A DNA stretch of 42,085 bases from an uncultured Saprospiraceae bacterium (GTDB lineage Bacteria; Bacteroidota; Bacteroidia; Chitinophagales; Saprospiraceae). The position numbers and the translations under genes are program-made. The stretch's first letter is position 1; every line of letters begins with the position of its first letter. Shown in pieces: positions 15,975 to 25,167 of this stretch. The notes under the pieces are model-generated. The model made no database searches. It had not been told where the DNA came from and saw nothing but the letters and a program-made list of their open reading frames with translations. The stretch is taken from contig CALLMH010000064.1 in the NCBI GenBank assembly GCA_938007965.1, forward strand, positions 1 to 42,085, in the 5' to 3' direction.

Positions 15975-17063
15975 TTGGGTTTCGAATCTAAAATATGGTC
16001 TAAATTAAAGAAAAAGAAAACTGCCATGGGTGGTCTTCTATTTATCGTTATGACCGCTTTACTGGCTATTTTCGCATATTTTTTGGTAGGCGACAGTAGC
16101 CCAAATGCAAACAATCAAAAAGCTGAAATAGCACTCAAGAGTCCTAACTTCTCCTCTCAAGTAATCATTCTCAGAAATAATAGGTTCGATCAAAAAAAAT
16201 CTGTGTTCGATAGGTTTCTCAATGGTGCAGAAAAGCCATACGACTTCTACCCCATATTAGATGCGCGCACTGTAGCCGAAGGGATAGAAGTCACTACGCA
16301 TTACAATCAAAAAAAAATAATTAAACCCAAAGAATTATACGCTGAATATGATGGTCAAAACCTGACAACACATCTCAAAAATCAGAAATTTTGGCTCGGG
16401 ACAGATCGGTATGGAAGATCTATATCTTCCAGATTAATACTTGGCATCAGGATCTCTCTCCTAGTCGGATTATTAGCCGTCATTATTTCATTATTTGTAG
16501 GTACAGTAATCGGTGCTATGGGCGGATATTTTGGTGGATGGATAGACAGAATAGTCATATATCTGATCAATGTGATGTGGAGCATTCCTACCTTGCTTCT
16601 AGTCTTTGCCATCGTGCTCGCTTTTGGTAGGGGTCTAGGGGTTATATTTTTGGCTGTAGGTCTCACGATGTGGGTAGATGTAGCTAGAATAGTAAGAGGA
16701 CAAGTCAAAAAAATAAAAGAAGAACAATTCGTACAAGCAGCTAAATCTGTAGGTGTCGGGGAATACAACATACTATTTAGACATATCCTACCCAATATCA
16801 TTGGCCCCATATTGGTCATAGCTGCCGCTAACTTTGCAACAGCCATCCTGATAGAAGCGGGTCTTAGCTATCTTGGATTTGGGGTACGACCACCTACCCC
16901 GTCTATAGGCAATATGCTCAATGAACATTATGGATACGCCATCACTGGGAAGCCTATTCTAGCTTTGGTACCAGCTATTACTATTATGCTCATGGTTCTC
17001 TCATTTAACCTATTGGGCTCGGGGCTAAGAGATGTATTCGATGTGAAGGACGGAGGTAGATAA
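15975..17063 (+). CDS. DppC/OppC-type ABC transporter permease
   Basis: This inner-membrane subunit of an oligopeptide/nickel-type ABC importer has 362 residues. It has an N-terminal membrane helix (about 18-40) and a long extracytoplasmic segment (about 42-150) ending in 'FWLGTDRYGRSISSRLILGIRISL', which is the conserved DppC entry motif. A five-helix core and the EAA loop 'EEQFVQAAKSVGVGEYNILFRHILPN' follow (shown in part). The TTG at 15975 is the chosen start because the Lys-rich segment before the first helix is typical of the family; the next ATG (16026) would cut into that helix. No dppB, ATPase or binding-protein gene is nearby, so its partners must be encoded elsewhere. Confidence 0.88.
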   Translation: MGFESKIWSKLKKKKTAMGGLLFIVMTALLAIFAYFLVGDSSPNANNQKAEIALKSPNFSSQVIILRNNRFDQKKSVFDRFLNGAEKPYDFYPILDARTVAEGIEVTTHYNQKKIIKPKELYAEYDGQNLTTHLKNQKFWLGTDRYGRSISSRLILGIRISLLVGLLAVIISLFVGTVIGAMGGYFGGWIDRIVIYLINVMWSIPTLLLVFAIVLAFGRGLGVIFLAVGLTMWVDVARIVRGQVKKIKEEQFVQAAKSVGVGEYNILFRHILPNIIGPILVIAAANFATAILIEAGLSYLGFGVRPPTPSIGNMLNEHYGYAITGKPILALVPAITIMLMVLSFNLLGSGLRDVFDVKDGGR

Positions 17064-17132
17064 TCGCTCTCATCTGGATCAATCGTAGTTAATACGCTGT
17101 TAATCATATGGGCATACTTACATTTAAAGTTG

Positions 17133-17139
17133 TATTTTG
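17133..17139 (+). promoter_or_regulatory. Possible -7 element (TATTTTG) for the kinase gene
   Basis: TATTTTG has the same form as the element before the flavin reductase gene. Transcription would begin near 17145, before the ATG at 17210. No -33 box is clear. Confidence 0.28.
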
Positions 17140-17209
17140 AGGTTATTAGTCGTTGGAAGTTTTATCATCTCTTAGAATAAGGCTTCCGCAGAAAACAAAT
17201 CAAGAAATC

Positions 17210-18475
17210 ATGACAGGCAGTCTCGTACGAAGATTGATAATATTAGGTGGATTGGTGATCATAGCTATCATCTCAACACAGTCGTATTGGCTACTCAAAA
17301 CATGGGACATCAAAGATCAAGAATTTGACGAGACGGCTCAAAAAATGCTACTTTCTGTATCTCAAAGAATAGCAAAAAGTTCTGATTTCGAATTGCCAAA
17401 AAAAGACTTTATAGAGCGTAAAGCTTCTAATCTTTATGTAGTAAATATCAATAGTGAAATCAACTTCGACGTACTAGAAGACTATCTCTATCAAGAAATG
17501 AAAAATTACTCCTTGGAGACTGATTTTGACTATTCTGTCTATGATTGTACATCAAAGGAGTTAGTATTTGGTAATTATTGCGATCTGGCTGGTGAGAATA
17601 AAGTCAGCTTGCAAGAGCAAGTCATCCCAGCTATCAAGGGTCTTGATTATTACTTTGTCGTTAGATTTCCATCAAGAGAAAGTTTCCTCTTGACCAATAT
17701 GAACTTGTCAGTAATGTTTGCAATCATAGCCATATTATCGGTTTTGTTTTTCCTATATACCATATGGATCGTCATGCGACAAGAACGAACATCCCAGCTT
17801 CAAAAAGACTTTATCAATAACATGACGCACGAATTCAAGACTCCGATATCATCAATTAAAATCGCGGCGGATGTGTTTTCTAAAAGTGATTTTGTAATCG
17901 ATGATCCTCGACTAGCAAGATATGCACGCATCATAACAGACCAAAATCAACGACTCAATGATCAGGTAGAAAAAGTCCTCAATATCGCAAGACTAGAAAA
18001 AGATAGTTTCGAACTAAAAAAAGAAGAGATAGATCTACATGCCACTCTAAAAGAAATAGCCAAGAATGAATCCGTAAGAATAGAAAATCACAACATAAAT
18101 CTAGAATTAGCGCCGGAAGAGATAATACTATTTACAGATCCTCTTCACTTTACCAATGTGATCACCAACATCATAGACAATGCAATAAAATACAGTGCAA
18201 CCGACCCAAAAATAACCCTCAAAACAGAAAAAAAAGATACGGAAAACACTATTAGCATCATCGATCAAGGCATTGGAATAGAAAAAGAAAAACTTAAAAA
18301 CATCTTCGATAAATTCTACCGTGTTCCTACAGGTGACATACATAATGTCAAAGGTTTTGGTCTAGGTCTTTTCTACGTCAAAACGATATGTACCGCACAT
18401 GGATGGACGATTGATATAAAATCCGAGCCAAAAAAAGGAACCACTTTTATACTCAAAATACCTTCAAAATCATAA
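17210..18475 (+). CDS. Sensor histidine kinase
   Basis: This is a membrane sensor of a two-component system, 421 residues from the ATG at 17210. TM1 lies at about 8-28, a periplasmic sensor segment of some 130 residues with a Cys pair ('YDCTSKELVFGNYCDL') follows, and TM2 lies at about 161-185. The catalytic core has the H box with H207 in 'NNMTHEFKTPISSIK', the N box 'NIIDNAIKYS', G1 'IDQGIGI', the F box 'FDKFYRV' and G2 'GFGLGLFYVK'. No HAMP domain is evident between TM2 and the H box. A longer frame starts with TTG at 17153, but the extra 19 residues precede TM1 without family support. The response regulator starts 3 bp after its stop. Confidence 0.9.
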   Translation: MTGSLVRRLIILGGLVIIAIISTQSYWLLKTWDIKDQEFDETAQKMLLSVSQRIAKSSDFELPKKDFIERKASNLYVVNINSEINFDVLEDYLYQEMKNYSLETDFDYSVYDCTSKELVFGNYCDLAGENKVSLQEQVIPAIKGLDYYFVVRFPSRESFLLTNMNLSVMFAIIAILSVLFFLYTIWIVMRQERTSQLQKDFINNMTHEFKTPISSIKIAADVFSKSDFVIDDPRLARYARIITDQNQRLNDQVEKVLNIARLEKDSFELKKEEIDLHATLKEIAKNESVRIENHNINLELAPEEIILFTDPLHFTNVITNIIDNAIKYSATDPKITLKTEKKDTENTISIIDQGIGIEKEKLKNIFDKFYRVPTGDIHNVKGFGLGLFYVKTICTAHGWTIDIKSEPKKGTTFILKIPSKS

Positions 18476-18478
18476 ATC

Positions 18479-19168
18479 ATGGAATCTAAAGCTAGAATAT
18501 TATACGTAGAAGATGATGAGACCCTAGGCTTCGTCACTAGAGACAATCTAGAGCAAAACAACTATGAAATAGATCATCACTTAGATGGGAAGTCGGGTTT
18601 GAAAGCATTCGAAAAGAAGGGATACGATCTGTGCCTACTCGATGTAATGCTACCAGAAATGGATGGATATGAACTAGCGCAAAATATCCGTAAGCACAAT
18701 AGCGAGATTCCTATTCTCTTCCTCACCGCAAAATCTATGAAAGAAGATAGAATACATGGATTGCAGTTAGGTGCTGACGACTATATCACCAAACCATTTA
18801 GCATAGAAGAACTGATTCTAAAAATTGAAGTATTTCTAAAACGAAAATATATCGCTACTCCGGATAGTGACGAATATAAAGTGGGCTCTTTCACCCTCGA
18901 TTACAAAAATCTAAAACTAATCAGTGCCAATAGTGAATCTAATATGACCCAAAAAGAAGCAGACCTCATGAAGCTCATGATAGAAAACCTTGGCAACACT
19001 TTGAGGAGGGAAGATATACTCAAAAAACTATGGGGCGAAAACGACTACTTTCTTGGTAGGAGTATGGACGTATTCATAAGTAGATTGAGAAAATATATAA
19101 AGCAGGATAAATCTTTGACCATAGAAAATGTACACGGCGTAGGATTTCGATTAGTCGAAAATAAATAA
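18479..19168 (+). CDS. OmpR-family response regulator
   Basis: This DNA-binding partner of the upstream kinase has 229 residues. The receiver domain (1 to about 122) has the acidic pair in 'LYVEDDE', phosphoacceptor D55 in 'LCLLDVMLPEMDGYEL', the switch Thr in 'ILFLTAK' and the conserved Lys in 'YITKPFS'. The winged-helix effector domain (about 135-229) has 'MTQKEADLMKLMIENLG' and the recognition region 'FLGRSMDVFISRLRKYIKQD'. The targets are unknown; OmpR-type regulators usually bind tandem direct repeats of about 10-11 bp period. No terminator is visible directly after it. Confidence 0.92.
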   Translation: MESKARILYVEDDETLGFVTRDNLEQNNYEIDHHLDGKSGLKAFEKKGYDLCLLDVMLPEMDGYELAQNIRKHNSEIPILFLTAKSMKEDRIHGLQLGADDYITKPFSIEELILKIEVFLKRKYIATPDSDEYKVGSFTLDYKNLKLISANSESNMTQKEADLMKLMIENLGNTLRREDILKKLWGENDYFLGRSMDVFISRLRKYIKQDKSLTIENVHGVGFRLVENK

Positions 19169-19258
19169 AAGTGCTAATGCTGTTTTTCAACAAAAGCGCC
19201 CCCAACTGACTAGATATAAGATATATATCCTATATTAGTGACCATAACAATATCCGTT

Positions 19259-19957
19259 ATGCTATCACAACTGAATAATACTATAAAGGAATTACTATTT
19301 CCCAACATCTGCATGATGTGCTCTAAGGAACATGCTTCTGGAAAATCGAATCCTTTTTGTTTTTCGTGTACTGTAAATATGCCCTACACCAATCACTTCA
19401 AAAATCAACCTAATAATGCTTCTCCAAAATTTAGAGGTCGGATACCTTGTGTAGATGTTGCTTGTCTGCTTAATTTTTACAGCTACTCTGATGTCAAAAA
19501 GATGCTGCACAAATTGAAATACAAAGGAAGAAAAGACATAGGATTCGAACTCGGTCTGATGGCGGGCAAGAAAGCTAAATACTCAAATTACTTCAACGAT
19601 ATAGACCTAATCGTACCGATACCAATCCATAAATCCAAACTGATAAAAAGAGGATACAACCAATCAACTTTCATAGCCAATGGGATCGCAGAGTTTATCA
19701 AAGCCCCCGTCAGAGAAGACGTCATTATAAAATACACACACACCAAATCCCAGACAAAAATGAATAGGATCGAACGAGTGAAAAACGTAAGATCTTCATT
19801 CAAATTGGCTGATAAAAATGGCATCCAAGGCAGACACATCTTAATCGTGGATGACGTGCTAACCACGGGCGCCACCATAGAAGCTTGTGGCAATCACTTG
19901 TTAGAATCAAATGGAGTCCGATTATCCATCTTGTGTATGTGTCTAGCCAGAAACTGA
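19259..19957 (+). CDS. ComF family phosphoribosyltransferase-like protein
   Basis: The 232-residue protein opens with the double zinc-finger-like Cys pattern of ComF ('NICMMCSKEH' and 'FCFSCTVNMPY'). Next come 'LHKLKYKGRKDIGFELG', 'DLIVPIPIHKSKLIKRGYNQS' and the PRPP-binding loop 'ILIVDDVLTTGATIEACG' of type I phosphoribosyltransferases. ComF proteins are linked to DNA uptake in naturally competent bacteria, but the family is widespread and its biochemical role is not settled. The ATG at 19259 is preferred over a GTG at 19238 because family members begin about 10-15 residues before the first Cys pair. Confidence 0.9.
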   Translation: MLSQLNNTIKELLFPNICMMCSKEHASGKSNPFCFSCTVNMPYTNHFKNQPNNASPKFRGRIPCVDVACLLNFYSYSDVKKMLHKLKYKGRKDIGFELGLMAGKKAKYSNYFNDIDLIVPIPIHKSKLIKRGYNQSTFIANGIAEFIKAPVREDVIIKYTHTKSQTKMNRIERVKNVRSSFKLADKNGIQGRHILIVDDVLTTGATIEACGNHLLESNGVRLSILCMCLARN

Positions 19958-20149
19958 TAAGCCCACGATGATATCGTATAGGTAATGGGCAGCTATAAAT
20001 GGATTGATTCAGTATTATCTATACCATTTTAATACGAGATTCGTAGTTCATTTTGTACCAGAAGTCGAAGTCTCTTTCATGTTGCCCCCGATTTGCTAAA
20101 ACAAAATTATAATCTTTGACTTTCATTCTAATCTTGATTTTGAACTTTA

Positions 20150-20157
20150 TACCTTTA
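20150..20157 (+). promoter_or_regulatory. Possible -7 element (TACCTTTA) for pdxH
   Basis: TACCTTTA, as upstream of nfu and the M42 peptidase gene, lies 37 bp before the pdxH ATG. There is no well-spaced -33 box. Confidence 0.28.
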
Positions 20158-20194
20158 GCATCTATTTCTAACGTAGAGCGTAAAATATGTATCA

Positions 20195-20839
20195 ATGAAT
20201 AGAGATATAGAAGACATGAGGATGAACTATACCAAAGGAAACCTTGACGAGGATTCTGTTTTGGACAATCCAATAGATCAATTTAAAGTCTGGTTCGAAG
20301 AGGCAACTAATAGCCAAATTCTAGAACCCAATGCACTCATCTTGGCGACTGTCAATAAAAACAATATCCCATCAGCAAGAACAGTCTTATTGAAAGAAAT
20401 AGATCCTGGAGGATTCATTTTTTACACGAACTACCGCAGCGAAAAAGGACAAGACATCGCTGATAATAATAATGTGTCTATGGTATTCTTATGGAAGGAG
20501 ATAGAAAGACAAGTCCGAATATCAGGAATCGCAGAAAAAATAGATCCAAGCAGATCTGAGAAGTACTTTCACAAACGACCAAAAGGAAGCCAAATAGGAG
20601 CATGGGTCTCTCCCCAAAGTACCATAATAGAAAGCAGAGCTGTCCTAGAAAATAAAAAAAGAGAGATCGAAAAAAAATACCAAGATCATGATCAGTTGCC
20701 GTTACCAGAGTTTTGGGGTGGGTATATAGTAAAACCCGTCGCCATTGAATTCTGGCAAGGCCGGCCGAGTCGACTGCACGATAGGATCAGGTATGCACTT
20801 GTCGATGGTTCATGGAAAATAGAGAGACTGGCACCTTAA
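20195..20839 (+). CDS. pdxH: Pyridoxamine 5'-phosphate oxidase
   Basis: This FMN enzyme oxidises pyridoxine or pyridoxamine 5'-phosphate to pyridoxal 5'-phosphate (vitamin B6). The length of 214 residues is normal. Visible motifs are the N-terminal 'MRMNYTKGNLDED', 'PSARTVLLKEIDPGGFIFYTNYRSEKG', shown in part, 'VRISGIAEKIDPSRSEKYFHKRPKGSQIGAWVS', shown in part, and the C-terminal 'EFWQGRPSRLHDRIRY' with the conserved substrate-binding Arg-x-His. The stop is only 3 bp from the stop of the convergent DUF1835 gene, so the two transcripts must overlap. It stands alone on the plus strand. Confidence 0.95.
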   Translation: MNRDIEDMRMNYTKGNLDEDSVLDNPIDQFKVWFEEATNSQILEPNALILATVNKNNIPSARTVLLKEIDPGGFIFYTNYRSEKGQDIADNNNVSMVFLWKEIERQVRISGIAEKIDPSRSEKYFHKRPKGSQIGAWVSPQSTIIESRAVLENKKREIEKKYQDHDQLPLPEFWGGYIVKPVAIEFWQGRPSRLHDRIRYALVDGSWKIERLAP

Positions 20840-20842
20840 GAG

Positions 20843-21628
20843 TTAGACTTTTTTTAGAGCATAATTATTCATTCCTTTTAGCTCCCCCTTATATTCTACC
20901 TTACCCGAGTATATCAATTTTCTTATTCTCCATTCTGCTGTAGTATCTGTGATGGTATGAGCAGAATGTTCGATTATTTGACCTATAACTATTGGCGCTT
21001 TTGTCCATTGCGTAGGAATTTGTGATAATATAAAAGAATCATGATACCCCCCTTCTACCGTTCGTATTTCACTATCTTTTTTTATTCTGTAGGCGCCATT
21101 CTCCTGTCTCATCACTGACCAGAGATCTTTGTATATCTGTTGAGCATCCACTCCTATTTTCTGTTTATATTGATAAAGGCTAGTGACTTGATCTGGAGAG
21201 AACATGGCTAGATTCACTGCTGGCAAATCATCATTTTTTTCTTCGGGTGATAGCCTACCCAAGTCAATGATGGACCATTGAATATCCCTGCCCTCGAAAT
21301 AAGTAATAAGCCAAGCTGTAGCCAATATATCGTGACAAGAATCTCCTTGCCATAAGACAACTTCACATGCATCAACTTGATCTAAGATCAGCATCGACTC
21401 TTGATAGAATAGATCTATATCCATACCAAGGTCTATTTCAGCATCTATCATTTTCCAATAATCTCGCCTCTGAGTGGTATCCATGGCAGAATCACACTCT
21501 GAAATGGGACCTTGCGTAAAATCATCTCGCGAGGGAATAGATGTACTCCCTTCGAGACCGTGTACCCGCATTGCTTCCTTGAGGCAGCTCGCCGCAGAGT
21601 CTCCATATCCGATATGTACTATCTTCAC
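20843..21628 (-). CDS. DUF1835 / DUF3658 domain protein
   Basis: The 261-residue protein matches DUF1835 at the N-terminus ('MKIVHIGYGDSAASCLKEAM', then 'SRDDFTQGPISE') and DUF3658 at the C-terminus ('EWRIRKLIYSGKVEYKGEL'). The function is unknown; the family is cytoplasmic. The start is GTG at 21628, two bases after the TAG of the acyl-CoA oxidase gene, so translation is probably coupled. The last bases of the upstream gene contain AGGAG, but it abuts the GTG and is too close to serve as a normal ribosome-binding site. Confidence 0.82.
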   Translation of the reverse strand: MKIVHIGYGDSAASCLKEAMRVHGLEGSTSIPSRDDFTQGPISECDSAMDTTQRRDYWKMIDAEIDLGMDIDLFYQESMLILDQVDACEVVLWQGDSCHDILATAWLITYFEGRDIQWSIIDLGRLSPEEKNDDLPAVNLAMFSPDQVTSLYQYKQKIGVDAQQIYKDLWSVMRQENGAYRIKKDSEIRTVEGGYHDSFILSQIPTQWTKAPIVIGQIIEHSAHTITDTTAEWRIRKLIYSGKVEYKGELKGMNNYALKKV

Positions 21629-21630
21629 TC

Positions 21631-23943
21631 CTATTGGATGATTTGTGCTCCGAGTAATTCATCTGGAATACCAAACGCTTCTGCATATGAAAGTGCATCA
21701 GGTCTTATTTCGGCACATAATTTAGTCACCAATCTTCTTATGGCTTTTGTTTTAGATCCATCCATGTAATCACTCTCTAAGAACCACCCTTTGTGCTCCT
21801 CGATTACAGACAACGCATACAAATCACACATCTTCGCCAATGCACTTTTCTCAGGACTATCTGTTAAGCTCTCTATCTTCTGATTGAAATTTCGTAGCAC
21901 TAAGCGATCTACGTAAGCTTTCGCCAATTCTATCATGTGATTTTGACATTTCAAAAATGCATCATACGGAGCGATACGTTTTTTGAGGTAATCCTGCATC
22001 CTCTGGCTTAGACTGATCAATAATTTCTTCTCTCTGAATCTAAAAGCGTGTAAGTGGAAATCTCTATCTAGTAAATGATCGGAAGAAGTATTCCTCGTAT
22101 AGATCGGATTATATCCCACCATCGTGTTACTTATCCTATCTCCTAGATACCTTATGACTGCAGTAAATCCTTCATCGTGAAACGATTGTTTGAATTCTGT
22201 CAATAACCCTTTCGCCACCAGCTGTAGCAGTACGGTATTATCTCCCTCGAAGGTCGTAAATATATCACTATCCCCTTTGAGTGCATCGAACCGATTTTCT
22301 GATAGATATCCTTTTCCTCCACATGCTTCTCTGCACTCTTGTATCGTATCTGTAGCATGCCAAGTCGCCATTGATTTCAATCCTGCAGCTTTAGTTTCGA
22401 TCTTTCTCATTTGATCTTCATCGGCATTGATATAGTCTTCACCTAGTTTGGCGATCGCCAAATAGTAGCCGTAGGTTTTTGCCAATCTCGGAAACAATCT
22501 TCTCTGATGTGTTGGATAATCAATCAACAGTGTCTCTTCCTCTCCGTCTTTTGATGCGAATTGTCTTCTCCTCGATGCGTATTTTATTGCTATTGCCAAT
22601 GCTGATTTAGAAGCATTCACTCCAGCCTGCCCTACACAGATTCTACCTACTACTAGAGCACCGAGCATTGTGAAAAATCGTTTGTTTGGATTTTTTATCG
22701 GACTTTCATATACACCAGCATTATTGATAGATCCATATCTGTCCAGCAAATTCTCTACAGGAACAGTTACCTTATCGAACCAGATTCGTCCGTTATCTAC
22801 CCCATTCAGCCCGATCTTATAGCCACAATCCTCTACCCTTATTCCTTCTAGTAGGTTTCCATTTTGATCTCGCAGCGGTACGAGGATGGCATGCACACCA
22901 TGATTTTCTCCATCTACGATCAACTGAGCGAATACAGCTGCCATGGTACTATGGAGCGCATTCCCTATATATTCTTTTCCCGCATCCTCAGAAGGAGAAT
23001 CCACCACTATACTTTGAGTCTTATGGTCATACGTAGCTGTGGTTAGCAATCCTCTGACATTAGATCCGTGACCCGTTTCTGTCATTGCAAAACATCCGAG
23101 TAATTCCGCTTTGCCTAGAGGTTCTACGTATTTTCTATGATGCTTCTCTGTACCTAGATTATATACCGATCCACCAAATAATCCAAACTGAACTCCGAAC
23201 TTGATAAGCAAACTAAGGTCTCCATAAGCCAGCGTCTCGAATACCGTAATATGATCCCCAACTCTGCCGCTACCTCCATATTCTTTTGGAAATGCATAAG
23301 CACCCAAACCCTGATCTGCAAGAGCCTTTACTTGATCCAGTGTAGTTTTTCGCTTTATCTCTTTATTAGGCTCTAATGAGTATTTAAAAAACGGATCTAC
23401 CAATAACTTCTTTACTCTGTCTATAACCTGTGCATTATTTCCATCCAAGATGGCTTGCACTCCTTTTGGATCGAAAGTAGATTGATTGCTTACTTTATTT
23501 AGAGCTCCATTATCTACTTTTGACAATAATAATCTGATACTACTATCATTATCGAGTCCCATAGCAGACTGAATATTTTCGATCGCTTCGATGGCTTTTG
23601 GAGCGTTCCATGGCTTGTCTTCTTCGTAAGAGGTACTACTTTGAGCCATCTCTATCCCTAACTGGACAAGTGACTTTTTCTCTATTCCTTCCAGGTCATG
23701 TGCATTCTCCCGTAATACTTCTACCCACTCTTTGAAGATTGCTTCTGATGGAGGATACTTAGGATCTGTATACGTTATCAGATATTCTTTCTCAGCTTCA
23801 GTAAGGAAGTCTGCTTTGGACAATCTATCATGTATCAGTGCTATCTCACTGGGACTGAGCACACTATCTGACCATCCCACGTAGAACATAGGTAACATCG
23901 TAAGGATTCCTGGAGTTATTTCTTGCGAAGTTATTGTAGTCAT
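21631..23943 (-). CDS. Acyl-CoA oxidase/dehydrogenase-family protein
   Basis: The 770-residue flavoprotein has the ACOX architecture and should introduce the C2-C3 double bond in acyl-CoA esters in beta-oxidation. After a helical N-terminal segment (about 1-190) come the FAD/acyl-CoA core motifs: 'AMTETGHGSNVRGLLTTATY', 'GVHAILVPLRDQNGNLLEGI' and 'GYKIGLNGVDNGRIWFDKV'. The 'CGGKGYLSENRF' and 'FTTFEGDNTVLLQLVAKGL' block carries the likely catalytic base E566. The helical C-terminal domain follows (about 600-770). Residues about 15-75 ('MLPMFYVGWSDSVLSPSEI') look like a TerB-like acidic helical module, an inference. Whether the electron acceptor is O2 or an electron-transfer flavoprotein cannot be read from sequence. 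Confidence 0.88.
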   Translation of the reverse strand: MTTITSQEITPGILTMLPMFYVGWSDSVLSPSEIALIHDRLSKADFLTEAEKEYLITYTDPKYPPSEAIFKEWVEVLRENAHDLEGIEKKSLVQLGIEMAQSSTSYEEDKPWNAPKAIEAIENIQSAMGLDNDSSIRLLLSKVDNGALNKVSNQSTFDPKGVQAILDGNNAQVIDRVKKLLVDPFFKYSLEPNKEIKRKTTLDQVKALADQGLGAYAFPKEYGGSGRVGDHITVFETLAYGDLSLLIKFGVQFGLFGGSVYNLGTEKHHRKYVEPLGKAELLGCFAMTETGHGSNVRGLLTTATYDHKTQSIVVDSPSEDAGKEYIGNALHSTMAAVFAQLIVDGENHGVHAILVPLRDQNGNLLEGIRVEDCGYKIGLNGVDNGRIWFDKVTVPVENLLDRYGSINNAGVYESPIKNPNKRFFTMLGALVVGRICVGQAGVNASKSALAIAIKYASRRRQFASKDGEEETLLIDYPTHQRRLFPRLAKTYGYYLAIAKLGEDYINADEDQMRKIETKAAGLKSMATWHATDTIQECREACGGKGYLSENRFDALKGDSDIFTTFEGDNTVLLQLVAKGLLTEFKQSFHDEGFTAVIRYLGDRISNTMVGYNPIYTRNTSSDHLLDRDFHLHAFRFREKKLLISLSQRMQDYLKKRIAPYDAFLKCQNHMIELAKAYVDRLVLRNFNQKIESLTDSPEKSALAKMCDLYALSVIEEHKGWFLESDYMDGSKTKAIRRLVTKLCAEIRPDALSYAEAFGIPDELLGAQIIQ

Positions 23944-24207
23944 ATGAGTTTATTTTAAGGATCTACTAATTTATTATTGTAACATTAGGTAGAAAGATAA
24001 GGTTTCTTACTTGGTAGTAAATTAAAAAGCGTAATAATTCACAAATGTTATTAGATAAGTCTTAGACTGTTCTAAACTATATAAACTGGTGACTTATTAT
24101 TAGATTAGCGTCAAATAATTAACTAATTCGTGTGAAAACGGGCCTTCTTTACACATAAGAAGGTGAAAATTAAAAAATATCAAAACACAAAACTAAATAC
24201 TAAGCAT
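23944..24207. other. Divergent intergenic region with inverted repeats
   Basis: The region lies between acyl-CoA oxidase and the secreted coiled-coil protein. It holds ATAAGTC/GACTTAT (24055-24061, 24091-24097), the palindrome AGTCT-t-AGACT (24058-24068), and a perfect hairpin CCTTCTT/AAGAAGG (24143-24149, 24157-24163) in the likely leader of the plus-strand gene. A TATCTTTC near-match to the -7 box lies on the minus strand at 23992-23999. Confidence 0.4.
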
Positions 24208-24879
24208 ATGAAAAAGGTAATCTTTATTATTCTCACGATATTCACAATATCGAGTATGGCAATTGCACAGAATGCGACAGAAAGAGAAATGTCTATGAGC
24301 CTTGGTAAGAAGGTTGGATTCTCTATCGACATAGATGGTGCGAACGAGAAAATGATAGAAGATGTTTGGAAGAAATACATCAAAGACTACGGAAAGAGTA
24401 AGAAAAATAAGAAAGCAAAAGAGCATTATGTAGTAGACGCGAGAGTGCCTATGATAGCAGGTGCAAGTGATGTAGATCTATACATTAATTTTGACGAGCG
24501 AGTAGGGCTCACGACTGCTAATCTTTGGATTGATCTTGGAGGTAGCTTTGTGAATTTTGATGAACATCCAAAAGAAGCTCAAGGTGCCGAAGAGTTTCTT
24601 AGAGAATTCTATCTAGAGGTGAAAAATAAAGCGATTTCAGAAGAAATGAAAGCACAAGAAAAAGAGCTAAACAAAATGGATAAAGAGCTCAGAAAACTTG
24701 AAAAGAAAAATACAGGATATCATAAAGACATAGAAAAGGCCAAAGAGAAAATCGAAAAAGCCGAGAAAAATATCGAACAGAATCTAAAAGATCAAGAAGA
24801 TCAGAGAATGGTAATCGAGCAGCAGAAAAAAGTAATCGAAGAGATTATTGAGCGATTAAACAACCTTGGAAAAGACTAG
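24208..24879 (+). CDS. Secreted coiled-coil protein of unknown function
   Basis: The protein has 223 residues from the ATG at 24208, with a signal peptide (1 to about 20, 'SSMAIAQ'). A globular part (about 25-135) contains 'VVDARVPMIAGASDVDLYINFDERVG' (shown in part), which reads as beta strands. A long Lys/Glu-rich coiled coil (about 140-220) follows. A GTG at 24163 would give a longer frame, but it places a Lys/Asn-rich stretch before the signal peptide and lies in a hairpin. I do not recognise the family; the pattern recalls small Bacteroidota periplasmic proteins. It is followed by a terminator and stands alone. Confidence 0.7.
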   Translation: MKKVIFIILTIFTISSMAIAQNATEREMSMSLGKKVGFSIDIDGANEKMIEDVWKKYIKDYGKSKKNKKAKEHYVVDARVPMIAGASDVDLYINFDERVGLTTANLWIDLGGSFVNFDEHPKEAQGAEEFLREFYLEVKNKAISEEMKAQEKELNKMDKELRKLEKKNTGYHKDIEKAKEKIEKAEKNIEQNLKDQEDQRMVIEQQKKVIEEIIERLNNLGKD

Positions 24880-24954
24880 AATAGAAGCGAAAATCATATA
24901 ATGTAAAACAACGTTTAACACATTGCTTTAAATTATATATGAAAACATATTCAC

Positions 24955-24988
24955 AAGCCACTTAAATTTAATTTTAGGTGGCTTTTTT
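24955..24988 (+). terminator. Intrinsic terminator of the coiled-coil protein gene
   Basis: AAGCCACTTAAA pairs with TTTTAGGTGGCTT (with one G-T pair), followed by a T-run ending at 24988. The stem starts at 24955. Confidence 0.82.
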
Positions 24989-25138
24989 ATTTTTCACCTG
25001 AATCACCTACCCTCCACAAAATTATCATACTTACCTAATAAAAGCCTCAAAATATTTAAACCCAACTAAAAATATATAAAGAAATAATTATATATATATT
25101 CAATTTAATAGGTGCGCATCATTTTTCAACTGTAAGTT

Positions 25139-25146
25139 TATATTTG
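25139..25146 (+). promoter_or_regulatory. Promoter -7 element (TATATTTG) for dnaB
   Basis: TATATTTG fits TAnnTTTG. The implied start near 25152 leaves a leader of about 150 nt before the dnaB ATG. The DnaA-like boxes lie within this leader. Confidence 0.45.
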
Positions 25147-25167
25147 CAACATCAACACGAAATTGAG

